DNA from: Candidatus Gastranaerophilales bacterium
GTDB lineage: Bacteria > Cyanobacteriota > Vampirovibrionia > Gastranaerophilales > Gastranaerophilaceae
Reading direction: 5' to 3'
DNA: 39,047 nucleotides
Assembly: GCA_905234915.1 (NCBI GenBank)
Contig: CAJOJP010000005.1
Span: forward strand, 1-39,047
In this document: positions 15,413 through 24,725 of the stretch, one piece after another
How the letters are laid out: the number at the start of each line of letters is the position of its first letter
Position numbering within the stretch: position 1 is the stretch's first letter
Position numbers and translations under genes: made by a program
The notes under the pieces: generated by a model
The model's database searches: none
Told to the model about the DNA's origin: nothing
Seen by the model: the letters and a program-made list of their open reading frames with translations, nothing else

Positions 15413-16773
15413 CATTTATACCGGCAGATAACCGACCGGTCTGTTTTCAGCTTCCTCGATTGGTTACAGCGCAGGCAAAGGAACACAATCTTTATCTGCC
15501 GGATATTGAATTTATGGGCAGTTTAACAAAAGCTTCAAATACAGATGAAATATTTAACTGGTTAAAAGAGTTAAAGAATATTGATATATATATAATTTCA
15601 CTTGATACTATAGCTTATGGCGGTTTGATTTCTTCAAGACGCACTAATGATGGTATAGAGAAGATTATAAACCGTATTAATGAATTTTTTGAAATTATTC
15701 AAAATACAAAATCAAAAAATGCTAAGGTATTTGCTTTTTCAAGTATAATGCGCATTTCAGATAATAATATAAACGAAGAAGAAAAGTCATACTGGGCTTA
15801 CTGGGGTAAAAAAATTTTTGAGTATTCATACAATTTTCATAAAAAGGGAATTTTTAAAACAGACATTCCAAAAGAAATTTTACATGATTACCTTGATACA
15901 AGAAAACGAAATTTTGAAGTAAATAAATATTATATGGAACTAAAAAAACAGGGATTGATTGATTTTCTTGTATTTTCAAAAGATGACTGTGCAAAATTCG
16001 GTTTAAATGTGCTTGAAGCTAAAGAATTAGAAATGCTTTCAAGAGGTTTGAATAATGTATTTATAAAAACAGGAGCCGATGAAATTCCTTTGGTTCTTTT
16101 GTCAAATGCATTGAATAAAGAAAAAAAGATTAAAATATATCCGTTTTATTTATACCCTTTTAGTATAGACCGTATTTCACGATATGAAGATATTACGGTT
16201 AAACAGGCGGTAGAAAATCAAATTGAACTTTCGGGCGGTATTGTTTCAACCGAAGAAAATTTTGATATGATGCTTATTGTTAATAATTTTAAAAGAGAAC
16301 AAGGGGAACTTGTTATGGATATAAAAGTTCCTCTTTTTGACGGCAGTTTAAATATAGGCGATAAACCTTATTTTATAGCAGATATATTAAATGCAAACGG
16401 AGGTGATAATAACTTTGTATCTAAGCTGTTGTCAAAAAATTTAGAAAATTTCTATGGTTATGCTGCATGGAATACAACAAGTAACACTCTTGGCAGTGTA
16501 ATATCCGGGGCTTTAACATATTATAAAGCCGAAAAACCTGATAAATCAGCTTTTAATGAACTGCAAACCGTAAGATTTTTAGATGATTGGGCTTATCAAG
16601 CAAATGTGAGAAATAAAATAAGAGATAATATTTTAAATTTGTCACCCGAAATTTTAAAAAATAAAATGAAAGAATACGAAAAAATTATTATTTCTAAATT
16701 TCCGATAAAAAAAGAAATACTATATTATTTCCCCTGGAACAGATTTTTTGAAATAGGAGTTTTATTAAAGTAA
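15400..16773 (+). CDS. DUF4127 family protein
   Basis: Protein of 457 aa recognised as DUF4127 by its N-terminal FIPADNRPVCFQLPRLV (family pattern P-x-D-x-RP), DTIAYGGLISSR, and GYAAWNTTSNTLG near the C-terminus. Length is at the short end of the family. No biochemical role is known to me; it has no signal peptide or membrane segment. It overlaps the WYL gene by 13 nt, so it may be controlled with that pair. Confidence 0.8.
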   Translation: MSEIAFIPADNRPVCFQLPRLVTAQAKEHNLYLPDIEFMGSLTKASNTDEIFNWLKELKNIDIYIISLDTIAYGGLISSRRTNDGIEKIINRINEFFEIIQNTKSKNAKVFAFSSIMRISDNNINEEEKSYWAYWGKKIFEYSYNFHKKGIFKTDIPKEILHDYLDTRKRNFEVNKYYMELKKQGLIDFLVFSKDDCAKFGLNVLEAKELEMLSRGLNNVFIKTGADEIPLVLLSNALNKEKKIKIYPFYLYPFSIDRISRYEDITVKQAVENQIELSGGIVSTEENFDMMLIVNNFKREQGELVMDIKVPLFDGSLNIGDKPYFIADILNANGGDNNFVSKLLSKNLENFYGYAAWNTTSNTLGSVISGALTYYKAEKPDKSAFNELQTVRFLDDWAYQANVRNKIRDNILNLSPEILKNKMKEYEKIIISKFPIKKEILYYFPWNRFFEIGVLLK

Positions 16774-16793
16774 GTTTTAGTTTTAAAAATCTA

Positions 16794-16823
16794 TTGTTAA
16801 AAATATTAAAAATCTGATACAAT
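16794..16823 (+). promoter_or_regulatory. Promoter of M16 peptidase pair
   Basis: TTGTTA (16794-16799), 18-bp spacer, TACAAT (16818-16823). A normal leader with AGAGGA before the ATG at 16850 follows, in contrast to the leaderless-looking genes of the window. Confidence 0.5.
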
Positions 16824-16849
16824 TTAACTGGAGCATATAGAGGATTATT

Positions 16850-18193
16850 ATGGAAAATATAAAAAAAACGCTGGTAAAATATCCTTATTTGGAAAAACCG
16901 ATTGAAATATATGAAAGAGAATGCGGACATAAAATAGTTTTTGCTTATAAAAAAGGATGTTTAATAAATATTAGCAGCTGGGTAAAAACAGGCTCAATAA
17001 ACGAAAATGATGAAAATAACGGAATTTCTCATTTTCTTGAACACCTTATGTTTAAAGGAACATCAAAGCATAAAGCCGGTGAATTCGATAAAACTCTTGA
17101 AGCAAGAGGGGCTATTGTAAATGCTGCTACGTGGAAAGATTATACCTTCTATTATGTTACTATTCCAAAAGGTAGTGATGACAGGAATTTTAAAGATACT
17201 CTGGAACTTCATGCCGATATGATGCTTGATCCTGTTATTCCTGAAGAAGAAATCGGAGCTCCGTTTGATTTAAAAGAAAAAGTTACTGTTAAAAGAGAAC
17301 GCCATGTTGTAATTGAAGAAATAAGAATGCGAAAAGATCAGCCCTGGACAAAAGTTTACAATCAAACTAACGCAAATATGTATATCTCGCATCCTTATAA
17401 AAGGGATGTTATCGGTAATGAAAAAATTATATCAACCATTACACGGGAAACCGTGCTTGATTATTATAAAACTCATTATACGCCCAATAATATTACAACA
17501 ATTATTGTCGGTGATTTAAATCCTGATGAGATAATAGAACAGGTTGTTCAAAAATTTGATTTTAAAAACAGAAAAAACAGAATAAATGAAATATATGAAA
17601 AAGATAAAGGAGTAAATGAAACAAAAATTATTCAAAGCTATTCACAGATAACAACCGGATTTTTAATGTTCGGTTATCTTGCCCCTATTGCTGCCGATAT
17701 AAAAACTAATACAATTTTAGAAATGACAGCTCTTATTTTAGGTCAGGGTCAGAGTTCAAGGTTATATCAAGAACTTGTTGAAAAAGCTGCAAATCCCATA
17801 TTTAATGTTGTTTCAACAGATTACTACCAGTTTCGTGACGGCGGTAATTTCTTTATTCAGGCTAATTTTAAACCGGATAAAAAAGATGAAGCTGTTGAAC
17901 TTATAAAAAATCAGATTGAAAAGCTTATTAAGTACGGTATAAGTGAAAATGAGCTAAAAAAAGCCAAGAAAAAATTAAAAGCCGGATTTGCCGAAAATTC
18001 GGAAACCGTATCGGATATTGCGGAAACAATAGGTTTTTATATGACTGTCTGCAATAATCTAAAATGCGTTGAAGAATATATCAGAGTTTTAGAGGAAATA
18101 ACTCTTGAAGATATTAAAAATACTGCTGCTGAATATTTAAATATAAATAAAGCGGTAATATCTTTGTTATTACCTGAAGAAAATGCTATATAA
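16850..18193 (+). CDS. M16 family zinc metallopeptidase (catalytic subunit)
   Basis: Protein of 447 aa with the inverted zinc motif HFLEH in GISHFLEHLMFKGTSKHKAG (about 61-65) and the distal glutamate in HVVIEEIRMRKDQP. Two M16 halves are present, with the C-terminal substrate-binding RxY-type region near GQSSRLYQELVE. There is no signal peptide, so it is likely cytosolic. Family members degrade peptides or process precursors. The following gene encodes the non-catalytic partner, 14 nt downstream. Confidence 0.92.
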   Translation: MENIKKTLVKYPYLEKPIEIYERECGHKIVFAYKKGCLINISSWVKTGSINENDENNGISHFLEHLMFKGTSKHKAGEFDKTLEARGAIVNAATWKDYTFYYVTIPKGSDDRNFKDTLELHADMMLDPVIPEEEIGAPFDLKEKVTVKRERHVVIEEIRMRKDQPWTKVYNQTNANMYISHPYKRDVIGNEKIISTITRETVLDYYKTHYTPNNITTIIVGDLNPDEIIEQVVQKFDFKNRKNRINEIYEKDKGVNETKIIQSYSQITTGFLMFGYLAPIAADIKTNTILEMTALILGQGQSSRLYQELVEKAANPIFNVVSTDYYQFRDGGNFFIQANFKPDKKDEAVELIKNQIEKLIKYGISENELKKAKKKLKAGFAENSETVSDIAETIGFYMTVCNNLKCVEEYIRVLEEITLEDIKNTAAEYLNINKAVISLLLPEENAI

Positions 18194-18207
18194 TAAAGGA
18201 ATTCAGA

Positions 18208-19443
18208 ATGGAAAAATATACACTTAAAAACGGAATAAACGTTGTATCGGAATATAATCAAAATACTCCAAGAACTGCTGTTGTACTTTATGCGGGAATA
18301 AATAACGACGAAAAAATTACAGGACTTCATTATTTAATGACCCAGTTATTGTTTCAAGGGACTAAAAACAGGTCGTCAGAAGAACTTGCAGCAGAAATGG
18401 ACGAAAATGCAATTGATATTTCCATAGAAAAAAAAGCAGATTATATAAGATTTAAGTTATATTGCCTTAATGAAGATATAGAACACGGACTTGAAATTTT
18501 ACGTGATATTATTGAAAATTCAACTTTCGATGATTTTGAAAAAGAAATTATAAAAATAAAAGGTGAATTTGAATCCGATTTGGATTCTGCAAAAATTCAA
18601 GCACAGGATAATTATTATAGAACAATCTTCAAAAAACATCCTTACGGCAGTGGAAGAAAAGAAATAATGGAGTCAATTTCTTCAATTACCAAACAGGATT
18701 TAATTGAGGCATTTAATGAAATAAAATATAAATCTCCTAAAAATATTTCAGCAGCGGGAGATATAAATCAAAATACTTTAAAAACTCTTTTACAAAAGTA
18801 TTTTGAAAATTTAACAATTACCGCGCAGCAAGATACAAGGAAAAAAGTAAGTAATTTAATGGAAAACGGCATTTCCGTTATTGAAAAAGAAGATGCCAAC
18901 CAGGCGCAAATATTTAAAGGCTGGATTTTACCATCTTTATACAGCGGAGATTATCCTGCATTTATACTGTTAAATACTCTTTTAGGTGCTTCGGGGCTTT
19001 CTTCCCGTTTATTTCTGGAACTTAGAGAAAAACAGGGACTCGCTTATACCGTAAGAAGCGTATATGAACCTTATGTTCTCGGCGGTAATTTCTTTGTTTA
19101 TATTGCTACAGAGCCTAAAAATATTAAAGTTTCACTTGAAGGTTTTGAAAAAGAAATAAATAAAATTATGACTGAACTTATAGGTGATGAAGAACTTGAA
19201 AATGCAAAAAATAATGCAATAGGAAAACGTCAATTCTATCGTGAAACCAATTTAATGGAAGCTTCCTTAAACGGTTATTATGAATTTTTAGGTCTTGGCT
19301 GTGATTATGAAGAAAAACTTATTTCGGAAATCAAATCACTATCGAGTGAAAAGCTGCTTGAAACAGCAAAAAAATATTTCGACGGTTATAGTGCATTAAG
19401 TGTATTAGCTCCTAAAGAATATTTACAGGTATTGAATAAATAG
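18208..19443 (+). CDS. M16 family peptidase-like protein, inactive partner
   Basis: Protein of 411 aa with an M16 fold. Where the zinc motif should lie it reads HYLMTQLLFQGTKNRS (H-x-L-M-T in place of HxxEH), so the catalytic Glu and second His are missing. The C-terminal GASGLSSRLFLELREKQGLAYTVRS keeps the R/Y substrate-binding motif. This matches the usual heterodimer of one active and one binding subunit. AAAGGA precedes the ATG. It ends 11 nt before a convergent small orphan gene. Confidence 0.9.
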   Translation: MEKYTLKNGINVVSEYNQNTPRTAVVLYAGINNDEKITGLHYLMTQLLFQGTKNRSSEELAAEMDENAIDISIEKKADYIRFKLYCLNEDIEHGLEILRDIIENSTFDDFEKEIIKIKGEFESDLDSAKIQAQDNYYRTIFKKHPYGSGRKEIMESISSITKQDLIEAFNEIKYKSPKNISAAGDINQNTLKTLLQKYFENLTITAQQDTRKKVSNLMENGISVIEKEDANQAQIFKGWILPSLYSGDYPAFILLNTLLGASGLSSRLFLELREKQGLAYTVRSVYEPYVLGGNFFVYIATEPKNIKVSLEGFEKEINKIMTELIGDEELENAKNNAIGKRQFYRETNLMEASLNGYYEFLGLGCDYEEKLISEIKSLSSEKLLETAKKYFDGYSALSVLAPKEYLQVLNK

Positions 19444-19454
19444 TGAAAGTAAAA

Positions 19455-19733
19455 TTACTTTTCTTCAAAAATATTGATTTTTTCTAAAAAAGGAAACCAA
19501 TTTTCAAGTAAGAAATTTTTGCATAGTTGAACAAATTCATCATTTGCATTAACGGGAGTTGTTTTGTCCTGTTCATCGCTTGTATTTGTAAAATCGTTAA
19601 TTTCAGTTACATTTTGTTTTTCTGTATTTTTATAACTGAGTTCAGGTTCAACGATTGTTGTAAAATTATTATCTTTATATGTTGTATGAGTTCTATTTTC
19701 CAATGAATTTTTACTATCATTAACAATTCTCAT
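19455..19733 (-). CDS. Small orphan acidic protein
   Basis: Protein of 92 aa, not recognised. A strong GAGGA site 7 nt before the ATG supports it as a gene. The first 60 residues are polar and Asn/Thr/Glu-rich (probably disordered); the last 30 (EFVQLCKNFLLENWFPFLEK) form a likely amphipathic helix, which could be a docking segment. It lies downstream of the HD-domain gene on the same strand, with a 112-bp gap. Confidence 0.55.
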   Translation of the reverse strand: MRIVNDSKNSLENRTHTTYKDNNFTTIVEPELSYKNTEKQNVTEINDFTNTSDEQDKTTPVNANDEFVQLCKNFLLENWFPFLEKINIFEEK

Positions 19734-19845
19734 TTTAAATTCCTCTTTCCATAAATTGCTTATAATATATTTAAAACAATTTATAGAAAAAAATTAACCT
19801 GTATTAGGGGAAGGGTGAATTAACCCGTAAAAGCTATTTATTTTA

Positions 19846-20958
19846 TTAATCGCCAAATACTATAAACGGCAGGTCGTTAGCTATTGCATATTCACGTAAA
19901 AATTGAGTTCTTTCTTTTGTTGATTGTATTGGTAAATGCCAATCTGAAAGGAATTTTTCTTCGGCGGGTGTTATTTGAGTCTTTTGAAGGAAATCTAAGG
20001 GATTTTTTACTTCAACAGCTTCATCTAAACTATATGCAAATACTCCCATCGGTAATTTTGGATTAGTTACATACATTTCGTTGTAGCGTCTGTTTCCGTT
20101 TCTTTCGTTTGAATTTATATTTGCAAATGCTTTTATAAGTTCTTCTCTTTTTTCAATTGGGTCAATTTCCTGCATTGATTTATTTTCATTATCATTTACA
20201 AATTTAATATAATCCTCATTATTTAATTCTAATTTTGATTTTATTAAATCTGATATATATTTTCTGTCTGATTCTCTTTTAGCCCCGAAGCAGTAGTTGT
20301 TTATAAAATCTTCTATATTTTTTTGATATCCTGAGCCTGCATCTGTTTCACCGCCGCCATGGATATTTTTTGTATCACAGTTTAGTAAAATTCCCTGCGG
20401 TCTAAAAAATCTAAATTTACTTTCGGGGCGTTCAGCGTAACTTACAGATAGAAGTGCATCGGATTTAGATAGAGCAAACGCGTAGAACTTAGCAAGCTGG
20501 TTTGGAAAATCAAGACCGTGTACTAAAAATTTAATGTTTCCGGTATCAACATTTTCATCGAGCTCGGTCAGTGTTTTAATTCCTTTTGTTTTACTGTTAA
20601 TGGGAAAACCTATTTTATTTAAATTATCGTTTTCAAGTTCATTGTATTTTATAACAATAAGTCCGTCTTTATCTTTATAAACTCCGGGGATATTTGTAGT
20701 GCCGTCAGATTTTATTTCTGTTATTGCTTTGTCTATTGTGCTTGCTTTTGGCAGCTGTGTAACAGGCAGAATTGGCTGAGTCTGCTGTAATTCATCAATA
20801 TATTCCTGTATTTTTGCGCCGAGAAAGTCCGCAGCATCTCCAAAACTTCTTGTAATCCCTTCATAATCGGTTCTTTTCGGATGCGGATTTCCTTTTTCAT
20901 CGGTTGTTAAATCATGAAATTTATCATTTACTCCTTTTAAATCGGCATGTGTAAGCAT
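19846..20958 (-). pseudogene. C-terminal part of HD-domain protein, separated by in-frame TGA
   Basis: A 370-codon frame that continues exactly in phase from the preceding frame after one TGA (20961-20959). It opens with MLTHADLKGVN, the usual last helix of an HD domain (the H-x-D metal/helix motif), so the HD domain is split between the two frames. The rest is an unrecognised domain (FLVHGLDFPNQLAKFYAFAL; GGGETDAGSG; ending in LPFIVFGD). No ribosome-binding site precedes the ATG. Either the gene is inactivated, or readthrough or reinitiation makes the second half. Confidence 0.6.
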
Positions 20959-22743
20959 TCATTCCATATCAAATAAATTGCTGTATTGCATGTGAAATGC
21001 ATAAAATTTTAAATGTCTTGTTCTTTCAGCTTCATTATTATTTACCGAATTTGCATATTTTAACCATTCATGCGTAGATATAAGTTTTTCAAGCTTATAT
21101 TCTTCATTATTTGTTAAATTAAATTTTTTGATTATAGATTTTACATCAGTACTTGAGTTAACAGCGTGATAAATATCGTCAATCCCTTCTTGTTTTGCGA
21201 TATCGTGTAGTAATGATGCCAAAAGCATTATTTTTTTATCAGAGTCATTTAAATCTTTAAATTTCGGATTTTGAACAACTCCCTGCATTACTTTTAGAGA
21301 ATGATTAAACACATCAAATTGATGCGGGCCTTTTGTTCCGTTCATTCCGTGTTGTATTCTTCCGATTGTTGTTCTTAATTCGGGAAGTGCTTTTATTATA
21401 TTATTTAATTTTTCTTCAAGCTTTTTATCAGAACACTTAATTTTATTGTTTTCTCTAAATTTTTGAACATCTTCACTTAAGTTTTCAATAACCTTTTTTG
21501 TTTCATGTTCTTTTATATAGTTAAGTTTTTCACTATTTTCGGGATTAAACGGATAACCTGATATTGAATATCCTATTCCGTCTTTTTTAAAACTTGCATT
21601 TTCATTTTCGTATATTTCAAAATTAAAATAATCATATACTTTTTGTTTTTCTTTATCGGGTAAATTTTTTACTTTATCAAGAACATTAAGAGTAAATTCA
21701 TCTTTTGTATATTCCTGTGTAATTGTTTTTGTTATATCTTTAAATTCTTTATCATTCATATTTAAAAGAATATTTGAAATATCAAATAAATTTTTATTAA
21801 AATCAGAAATTTCTTTATCAGTTAATTTATTTGTTTCAAAATATAATGAATTTACAACTTGAGGAAGAAAAGAACAGTATTCTTTTTGATTTTTAGGAAT
21901 TAAAGGAAACATTTTACGCATATCGTCAGAAATATTAAATAATTCGGAATTGGAACGAATTAAACTAAAAAGTATATCATCTTTGTCGTTTTTGGATAAT
22001 TCATTCAGGTTTGTTTTTTTATATAACGGTAAAAAATTAATGGAAAAACCTAATTCATTAATTGATAAATTGTCTGCCGTTTCTTTCCCAATCGTTTTAT
22101 CGAGTTTTTCAATATCTTCCTCCAAAGAAGGATCCCAGTATAAAAGCATAAAAAGCTTTTTATTTTCGGGCAGTTCTGTATCATCAAGCAATTGTAATTT
22201 TTTATCAGCTATTATCGGATAATTTGAATTGTTAATTATCTCAGGTGCTAATACTACAATATTTTCATTATTGTAAAAATCCTCATTAGAAAGAATTTTA
22301 CCTGCTAATTTTGCCTTATCTTTAGTATTTACGGTTTTAACTATATCCGGAGCCAAAATCATTAATGTTTGATTATTATATAATTTTTCATTAGAAATTA
22401 TTTTATTAGCAACTTTAAGACTAAATTCATTTCTTATACTCCATTTTAAAACATCTTCTTTTATTTCCGAAGGAAGTTTATCTCTATTTGCGATATATTC
22501 ATCTATCAGTTGATTTAATTTTTCTTTCTCGTTCAATTCTTGATTTTGAATATTGCCTTTAAAAGATAAATTAATTTTAGGAATGGTATAATTTGCTAAA
22601 GCTGTTTGAGCATCAACTTTTTGTTTTTCACTATTTGTTTCGTTGTTCCTGAAATTCTTATTTATGGATGTTTTATCCGTTTTTATTTCAGCACTCTTAA
22701 GGGGTGCAGTAAATGCTGCACTGTTCAAACTAACTAAACTCAT
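20959..22743 (-). CDS. HD-domain protein, N-terminal part (ends at in-frame TGA)
   Basis: A 594-codon frame from ATG 22743, chosen because AGG lies 8 nt before it; a TTG at 22749 is possible. The N-terminus is polar with an NLSFKG stretch; the middle is helical with repeats of the form KIISNEKLYNNQTLMILAPD / KILSNEDFYNNENIVVLAPE (about residues 117-168). A metal-dependent HD phosphohydrolase domain follows with NHSLKV and LLHDIAK (HD near 513-514). The HD domain is cut off at LFDME by TGA, and its last helix appears in phase just beyond. The substrate (nucleotide, tRNA or signal molecule) is unknown. Likely cotranscribed with the Gln-rich gene 37 nt upstream. Confidence 0.65.
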   Translation of the reverse strand: MSLVSLNSAAFTAPLKSAEIKTDKTSINKNFRNNETNSEKQKVDAQTALANYTIPKINLSFKGNIQNQELNEKEKLNQLIDEYIANRDKLPSEIKEDVLKWSIRNEFSLKVANKIISNEKLYNNQTLMILAPDIVKTVNTKDKAKLAGKILSNEDFYNNENIVVLAPEIINNSNYPIIADKKLQLLDDTELPENKKLFMLLYWDPSLEEDIEKLDKTIGKETADNLSINELGFSINFLPLYKKTNLNELSKNDKDDILFSLIRSNSELFNISDDMRKMFPLIPKNQKEYCSFLPQVVNSLYFETNKLTDKEISDFNKNLFDISNILLNMNDKEFKDITKTITQEYTKDEFTLNVLDKVKNLPDKEKQKVYDYFNFEIYENENASFKKDGIGYSISGYPFNPENSEKLNYIKEHETKKVIENLSEDVQKFRENNKIKCSDKKLEEKLNNIIKALPELRTTIGRIQHGMNGTKGPHQFDVFNHSLKVMQGVVQNPKFKDLNDSDKKIMLLASLLHDIAKQEGIDDIYHAVNSSTDVKSIIKKFNLTNNEEYKLEKLISTHEWLKYANSVNNNEAERTRHLKFYAFHMQYSNLFDME

Positions 22744-22780
22744 TTCCAATACCTATTCTTGACTTTAACTGTTCAATTTA

Positions 22781-22993
22781 TTAAAAAAGTTTATTAAAAA
22801 AGCTGTTTTGATTTTGCATATTTTGCTGCTGTTGAAGCATTTGCTGATGCATAATTTGTTCTTGCTGTTGTCTTAGCTGTTCTTGCTGCTGTTGTTGAGC
22901 TAATTGTTGCTGCTGACGCATTATTTCCTGCTGCTGCATCATCATAAAGTTATTATGTGCTTGCATGTGCGCTTGCATTCCCATATTCATCAT
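22781..22993 (-). CDS. Gln/Met-rich low-complexity small protein
   Basis: Protein of 70 aa that is almost half Gln, plus many Met (MMMQQQEIMRQQQQLAQQQ, then QQEQLRQQQEQIMHQQM), ending in NSFFNKLF. A strong AAGGAG site 9 nt before ATG supports expression. It resembles prion-like or coiled-coil polyQ segments. CAG/CAA codons alternate, so this is not a simple triplet run. Function unknown; probable first gene of the operon leading into the HD-domain gene. Confidence 0.65.
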   Translation of the reverse strand: MMNMGMQAHMQAHNNFMMMQQQEIMRQQQQLAQQQQQEQLRQQQEQIMHQQMLQQQQNMQNQNSFFNKLF

Positions 22994-23173
22994 TTTTTTA
23001 TACTCCTTACTTTATAAATAATAAAACACGCAGTTTAAAACAAATGTAATGAAAAAAAATTGCCTTTAAAAGAATATTTATTAAGATTTTTTACAAAAAT
23101 AAGAATATTGGCAAAATTTTTATATTATGAGTTTTATGTTAAATGCAAGTGTTAAGAAAGGAGTTTAATAGTT

Positions 23174-23413
23174 ATGAGTATGAATTTTACAACGAAGTAT
23201 GAACCTGTAAAGACGCCTCTTTTTGTAAAGGAAATGGATACACCTGATAACAAGCCGAGTTATGTAAATGTAAATGATTTGGTAAACATAAGACAAACGG
23301 CAGATAATTACTGGGAAGCTGAGTCTATGCACGGAATGAATAAATTTGGCGGGAAAGCTGTATATCATTTTGATAATGCAGGTGCAAAACAAATTTTAAA
23401 TCGTTTGGCATAA
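23174..23413 (+). CDS. 79-aa orphan protein
   Basis: Not recognised. AAAGGAG about 9 nt before the ATG at 23174 supports it. It is a soluble, mixed alpha/beta sequence (SYVNVNDLVNIRQTADNYWE, then FGGKAVYHFDNAGAKQILNR) without membrane segments. Its 3' end is followed within 40 bp by a large nested palindrome, so the mRNA would end in a long hairpin. Confidence 0.6.
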   Translation: MSMNFTTKYEPVKTPLFVKEMDTPDNKPSYVNVNDLVNIRQTADNYWEAESMHGMNKFGGKAVYHFDNAGAKQILNRLA

Positions 23414-23450
23414 CCTAAATAATTAGACTTTTTTATTTTAAAAAGCCCAA

Positions 23451-23703
23451 TTATTTACAGGACGCTCTACTGGTATAACGTCCGGTAAATAAAATAAAAA
23501 TATATAAATTGAAAGACCATAGACGAAGTTATTTAAAAATTGTTAATGAAACAACAGAAAGAGCCGCACTGTTTGAGCGTAAGCGAGTTTGCGGCTCTTG
23601 GGTTGAATTTACAATTTTAATAACTGAGGAAACTGCGTCTTTCAATTTATATATTTTTATTGTTTCAAAAAGTCCGGTTATTTACCGGATGCTATACCAG
23701 TAG
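23451..23703. repeat. Nested 250-bp palindromic element (MITE-like)
   Basis: Four concentric inverted repeats: 23467-23491 with 23679-23703 (23 of 25 paired); 23493-23517 with 23637-23661 (25 of 25); 23527-23543 with 23611-23625 (two 1-nt gaps); 23559-23568 with 23590-23599 (AAGAGCCGCA, perfect) around a 21-nt loop containing GAGCGTAAGCGAG. At the left end TTATTTACAGGACG (23451-23464) also pairs with 23479-23492 (13 of 14), offering an alternative hairpin. No protein-like content. It could be a miniature mobile element, a structured RNA or a 3'-end stabiliser. Confidence 0.75.
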
Positions 23704-23733
23704 TTATCTTCCCTATTTTTTTTAAATACAAAA

Positions 23734-23767
23734 GATGACAGAGATATATTCTGTCATCAGGTTTTTT
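23734..23767. terminator. Bidirectional rho-independent terminator
   Basis: GATGACAGA (23734-23742) and TCTGTCATC (23750-23758) form a 9-bp stem. Plus-strand reading is followed by TTTTTT (23762-23767); minus-strand reading by TTTTGTATTT. It serves the minus-strand kinase-like gene and closes the 79-aa gene/palindrome unit. Confidence 0.8.
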
Positions 23768-23786
23768 CTCTCTCTATTTACATTTT

Positions 23787-24656
23787 TTATTGTTCGGGTG
23801 ATATAAAACTGTTTGTGACATTATAAAAATAATCTAATATCTGTGTAAAATAATCTAAAGAAGATGCCCCGTTTATTATAATATCAGCATTACTCTTTTG
23901 CGGAAGAATATATTTTTTTGATGCTTCTCTGACATAAGCAAGCTGTTTTATTGCATTTTCTTTAGTTTGATTTCTTGATGTCTGTGCTCTGTATAAAAAC
24001 CATTTTTCCTGTATTAAAGGATCTATATCTATATATACTTTTATATCAAGTAAATCAGATACTTTTCCGTACATAGATGCCATACCTTCAACAATAATGA
24101 TTTTTTGTGCTTTTTTGGGTAATGCCTCGGGAACTACAATTCCTGTACCATTTACAAGATACTGTGGAATTTTTACATCTTCACCTGAAGATAATTTTGA
24201 TAAATCCTCAAATAATTGCTCTATATTAAAATTATTTGGCGAATCTACATCATACCCGGATTCCAATAATTTATCAAAAGAACCTTTTTCTTTTATTAAT
24301 TTTGATATGTCCTTAAAATAATTATCAGCACTTAAAATTTCAACAGGAAGATTTAATCGTTCGGTAGTTTGTTTAATAGTATTGCAAATTGTAGTTTTAC
24401 CGCTTGCTGATTCACCTGAAATGCCTATTAAAACATGTTTATAAGGAGTGTTAATAAGCCTTTTCATAAATTTTATAATAAAATCCGATTTTACGCTTTT
24501 AAAAACAGGGGTTTTGCTTTGTCTGTCATAAGCAAGTATTTGTTTAAATTTTGAATTTAAATATACTGCAAAAAACTCGCGCCCTGATTTTGTTGTAAAA
24601 TCCGGTTTTAATATTTTATCACTTTTTATAAGTTCTTTTTCTAACAATTGAGTCAC
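23787..24656 (-). CDS. Uridine kinase-like P-loop protein
   Basis: Protein of 289 aa. The P-loop GISGESASGKTT (78-89) and the following layout (SADNYFKD, then DVDSPNNFN, IPQYLVNGTG, IIIVEGMASMYG, and RAQTSRNQTKENAIKQLAYV as the lid) match the uridine kinase/phosphoribulokinase family. The usual YDFDxP motif appears as DVDSPNNF. About 75 extra N-terminal residues of unknown role precede the P-loop. The start is GTG with no clear ribosome-binding site; an in-frame stop lies just upstream, so no longer form is possible. It lies 69 nt downstream of radical SAM gene 2. The substrate is not certain to be uridine. Confidence 0.75.
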   Translation of the reverse strand: MTQLLEKELIKSDKILKPDFTTKSGREFFAVYLNSKFKQILAYDRQSKTPVFKSVKSDFIIKFMKRLINTPYKHVLIGISGESASGKTTICNTIKQTTERLNLPVEILSADNYFKDISKLIKEKGSFDKLLESGYDVDSPNNFNIEQLFEDLSKLSSGEDVKIPQYLVNGTGIVVPEALPKKAQKIIIVEGMASMYGKVSDLLDIKVYIDIDPLIQEKWFLYRAQTSRNQTKENAIKQLAYVREASKKYILPQKSNADIIINGASSLDYFTQILDYFYNVTNSFISPEQ

Positions 24657-24725
24657 ACCGTTTATAAATCATAAAAAAATTTTTTTTGCTATCTTATTAT
24701 TAATATTTTTGTTTTAATTCGGAAA

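Noticed and set aside
20956-20964. General reassignment of TGA to an amino acid
   Set aside because: dapL (1152-1154) and the SGNH gene (5774-5776) end in TGA at the expected family ends, and Trp is encoded by TGG throughout.
23509-23703. 64-codon frame inside the palindrome
   Set aside because: Its sequence is explained by the inverted repeats; no start signal.
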